DNA of 64,000 bases from Paragonimus westermani (Eukaryota; Platyhelminthes; Trematoda; Plagiorchiida; Troglotrematidae): positions 35,656-99,655 of the forward strand of contig QNGE01000757.1 in the NCBI GenBank assembly GCA_008508345.1, written 5' to 3'. Below, piece by piece: positions 61,191-64,000 of the stretch; position 1 is the stretch's first letter, and every line of letters starts with the position of its first letter. A program made the position numbers and the translations under genes. Below the pieces are notes generated by a model. That model had not been told where the DNA came from and searched no databases. It was given only the letters and a program-made list of their open reading frames with translations.

Positions 61191-62643
61191 ACGTCTTCAT
61201 TCTGTACTGACAACAGTGTAGGTTTTAAGCATCTAACAAAAACGCATCAGTAATTGAAGTGGTAGAAGCCTGTTTGGTTAGCGTGGTTTATCCGAAAAAG
61301 TAGTCAACACTACATCTGCTACACAACGCTTTATAAGTTCGAATATCTTCCAAAATTACCAAGGCTATTTGCCCATCGTTAAGATAGTATTACTGCGCTC
61401 ATCCTTGTATCAAAGGTGGTCGAGCACCAAATCTGATCAGCCTTTATGAACCTGAATAGTTTGGAGTCGACACAATCCCTACTTTCGGTCCGTTACAAAG
61501 GCGCAATTTTCCCGGATTGTGGGTCGGGTTATGACTCATACACTTTAAGTGGCAGATGCATTGATGAATCGTTTGTACTTAATTTCTTGGCTAGAAAACC
61601 TGTAAGAACAAATTGCTTGTTCAGTCTAGCTTATCATCACATGATTCTTTTTGATTAATCCCTATTCCATACTGTCTGGTATTTCTAAATCTAAATTTGG
61701 TTGTCACTCAAACCGGCGGGTTATCAGCGCACTCATTAGGTTGTTATGGTGGATAATTATAACAAATGGAAAACCAACTATTCTCCTCAAATTCATGAGA
61801 ATCAAGATAGATCCGAACACAGTTTGAAAATGTTACTTTGATGAGGTAACTAGTCACTTTGAATCGCTCCGCATAGCTTTTTGAAGTAGACTTGTGGTTT
61901 ACTTAGATCGTTATACAGTCATGTAGGTAACTCTTTCACATGTGACCAAATATGTTAACATGATCCGTTTCTGATGAATAAACAAATCAATGCGTTCTCT
62001 ACTGTTACCACTCATATGCTACCGAATCAAGTGTCTGAAACAGAACTGCGTAAGGATTACTATGTATTACATCAAGTTGCGTGCTGATTGCCGTTAACTA
62101 TTAATTTAACAGTCTCTCAAGGTCAGCAAAAACGCGTTGCCCAGAACGTGTTTTATAAGAGATACAACACAGTGGTTGAATTGCACAGATCAGCTCTATC
62201 ACTACTTTCAAACTGAGTCATTCTCGAGCCAGTTCTCAGTGACACATGTTATTTAACTGTACTGGGAAGTAAGTTGGTGCTTAAGATTGTAGAACACCTT
62301 AGGTAGATCAAGCAAGGTGAACCTCACTGCCTTCGGATCTAATTCCAGTAGAACATCCAGTAGGTGTGTGTGATTTGGAGGTGAACCCCCGTTTGAAGTT
62401 GAGTAGAAAGAATACAAAAAGATGTAACCAATTTCCACTTTTTGACCAAATATCTCGATATATCCGCGCAGGCTTGGAAAACTGATAGATTCAGACTGTT
62501 TGTGCAATTAGAGATCGTCATAATGCTCTGTTTGACTTGATTCTGCTGAAACAACTCCCTTAAAGGCGGTGTGGAAAGAATAGTATGACCGGACTCCAAA
62601 CCCATCCCCATAAACACGGATTGGACAGTATCACTGACCAAAC
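61191..62643. other. No firm gene
   Basis: Two overlapping minus-strand frames at 62253-62662 (84 and 107 codons) read plausibly, but the splice signals do not settle a model. Nothing else is seen. Confidence 0.3.
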
Positions 62644-62792
62644 TAATGGTCTTAGTATTCATATGTTCGCCGAGATTGGCATTTAGGTTGCAAACGTTTC
62701 ATCACCAGGCACTGATGATGTCACCTCGCCTGGCGATGAAACGTTTGCAACCTAAATGCCAAGCTCGGCGAACATATCAATACCAAAACCAT
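62644..62792. repeat. Hairpin repeat, copy 1
   Basis: Left arm 62644-62710, loop of 17 bases (ACTGATGATGTCACCTC), right arm 62728-62792. Arm positions add up to 125438 with a few mismatches. The arms contain TTTAGGTTGCAAACGTTTCA and its complement. The same unit, with the same loop in the same orientation, occurs at the right edge of the window. The right flank to about 62850 is also shared, but inverted, with the left flank of copy 2. Confidence 0.85.
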
Positions 62793-63825
62793 CAACCCGA
62801 GCTACAAACAACACCACCACTGTTTACAACCATCAGAAACTAATCGTCACCGGTGGTAATCAATTTCTTGGCTTGGAACCACGCACAGGTGATTCCAGAC
62901 GGAATAAAAACCAGAACAGGAACAAAATCCATTGTGTTGGACCTTTCTTCGCCATTATTTAGTCTCAACTTATATGAAATGTATTTCAAATGACCTGGTT
63001 ATGTGCTAGTCCCGACAATGTAAGTAATGAAGTTCAACCCTTCCCTGTCGGATGGTTATTCATTCTGCCATAAAGAAAAAAAAAGTGTGTGAGCTGGAAC
63101 AGTTGATAAGTAGTCGCTTACTTCTTTGCCGTGCAGAACCCACCATAGTCGAAACTGTAGATGTCAGCGAATTGTGGCTTCTATACGACAATCCGGTGTA
63201 TTGGTAGCTCTGGCATCACAAAAGGTTTAGCTGTGCTGTAGATCCTATGTGGAGCCAACAGTACTGTTTAGCTAATCAAAACTGTTCAGATATAGTCTAA
63301 GCAACCGGGGTTGAAATTCACGAAAGTGTGACTAATGATTGACGTCAATATCACCAGACTTTCTACTAGCATACAGTTTCGTAAGTGAAACCGAAAAAAC
63401 GTTATATTACTTTGTTAGTCTACTATAATTACATTATAAGCGGCCAAATGAAACTTGGTTTTTCTTCCTTGCTTCACATAAGCTGTGACAGATGTCAATC
63501 ACTGTGTAGATTTGGACAAGAGTTTTTCCACACACTAAAATGGTGCTTTCAGCTTAAAAGATGACAGTTAGACTCGGTTGAACATCCATAAACCGAACAC
63601 GACCTTAGCAGCAGTACATAACCGTGTAAATCACTGCTTGGGATATGAGAGATAGAATGATATCCGATGCTTCATTTTTAATTTAGTAGCAATCAGAGAA
63701 CGAAAACATTAAGTATACAGTAAGCATCCTAAAGTACAGAGTGAAAAATTAATCATATTGTAACAACAGAATGTGCATCGCCGTTCAATGAACAGTAAGC
63801 TTGAGAAAGCTATGTACGCAGACAA
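62793..63825. other. Segment between two copies of the hairpin repeat
   Basis: About 1 kb flanked by inverted copies of an 80-100 base sequence (62728-62850 and 63826-63905). It has no recognisable coding content. Confidence 0.45.
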
Positions 63826-64000
63826 GTTGAAAAGTTTCTGATGGTTGGGAATAGTGGTGGTGTTGTTTTTAGCTCGGGTTGATTGTTTTCGTATTGATAT
63901 GTTCGCCGAACACTCACGCACTGATGATGTCACCTCGCTTGGTGATGAAACGTTTGCAACCTAAATGCCAAGCTCGGCGAACATATCAATACCAAAATCA
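63826..64000. repeat. Hairpin repeat, copy 2 (runs off the window)
   Basis: The left arm is internally deleted: after ATATGTTCGCCGAA it jumps directly toward the loop. The loop GCACTGATGATGTCACCTCGC and the right arm are intact to the last base. Here the left arm extends about 75 bases further out than in copy 1, so the original arms were longer than 110 bases. Confidence 0.8.

Noticed and set aside
62253..62662. Minus-strand exon pair
   Set aside because: Two overlapping frames with no consistent acceptor; chance length.
1..64000. CRISPR arrays, bacterial operons, rRNA genes or an endogenous virus
   Set aside because: No spaced direct repeats, no bacterial gene layout, no rRNA sequence and no viral structural gene were recognised. 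The only retroviral-type motif is the lone zinc knuckle at 10.0 kb.

Overview
The window is eukaryotic, gene-poor and repeat-rich. It most resembles a trematode flatworm (fluke). The reasons are one long uninterrupted protocadherin exon, many decayed Penelope-like retroelements with GIY-YIG tails, tRNA-like SINE copies, inverted-repeat elements, long introns, and assembly gaps sitting in (GT)n and (AT)n microsatellites. The genus cannot be fixed from sequence alone. By rough count, a random open frame of about 150 codons is expected by chance in 64 kb at this base composition, so most short open frames here mean nothing.

Only one host gene is certain: a plus-strand protocadherin exon at 51943-55477, encoding seven cadherin repeats, a transmembrane helix and the start of a cytoplasmic tail. 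Its apparent stop codon lies inside a strong splice-donor sequence, so the gene almost certainly continues. A phase-compatible candidate exon lies at 60386-60561. Two further genes are proposed from splice signals and reading-phase agreement. One is a minus-strand gene of unknown function with exons from about 44.97 to 33.89 kb. The other is a compact plus-strand gene end at 29740-30452, with two introns under 100 bases and an AATAAA just after the stop. Both were spliced by eye and need transcript evidence.

The rest is mobile DNA. Penelope-like element (PLE) remnants lie at about 5.8-6.0 (+), 16.0-16.2 (+), 19.4-19.6 (-), 28.6-29.1 (+), 38.6-39.6 (-), 42.7-43.0 (+), 47.1-48.7 (-) and 60.6-61.2 kb (+). 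All are truncated or carry stops. A gag-like CCHC zinc knuckle sits at 10.0 kb. Copies of a tRNA-like SINE lie at about 18.5, 18.8, 23.1, 26.2, 32.4-32.8, 37.4 and 49.7 kb; the 32.4 kb locus has inverted terminal copies of the SINE tail. Long hairpin elements lie at 1.18-1.40 kb, 62.64-62.79 kb and at the right edge.

The most conspicuous large structure is a 725-base inverted repeat, identical wherever compared, at 22062-22786 and 23701-24425. Its right arm begins at the first base after an N gap, so it is either a very recent duplication or an assembly artefact. The host genes show no functional link to each other. No wholly new system can be claimed; the unidentified spliced genes and the palindromic repeat families are the most worthwhile leads.
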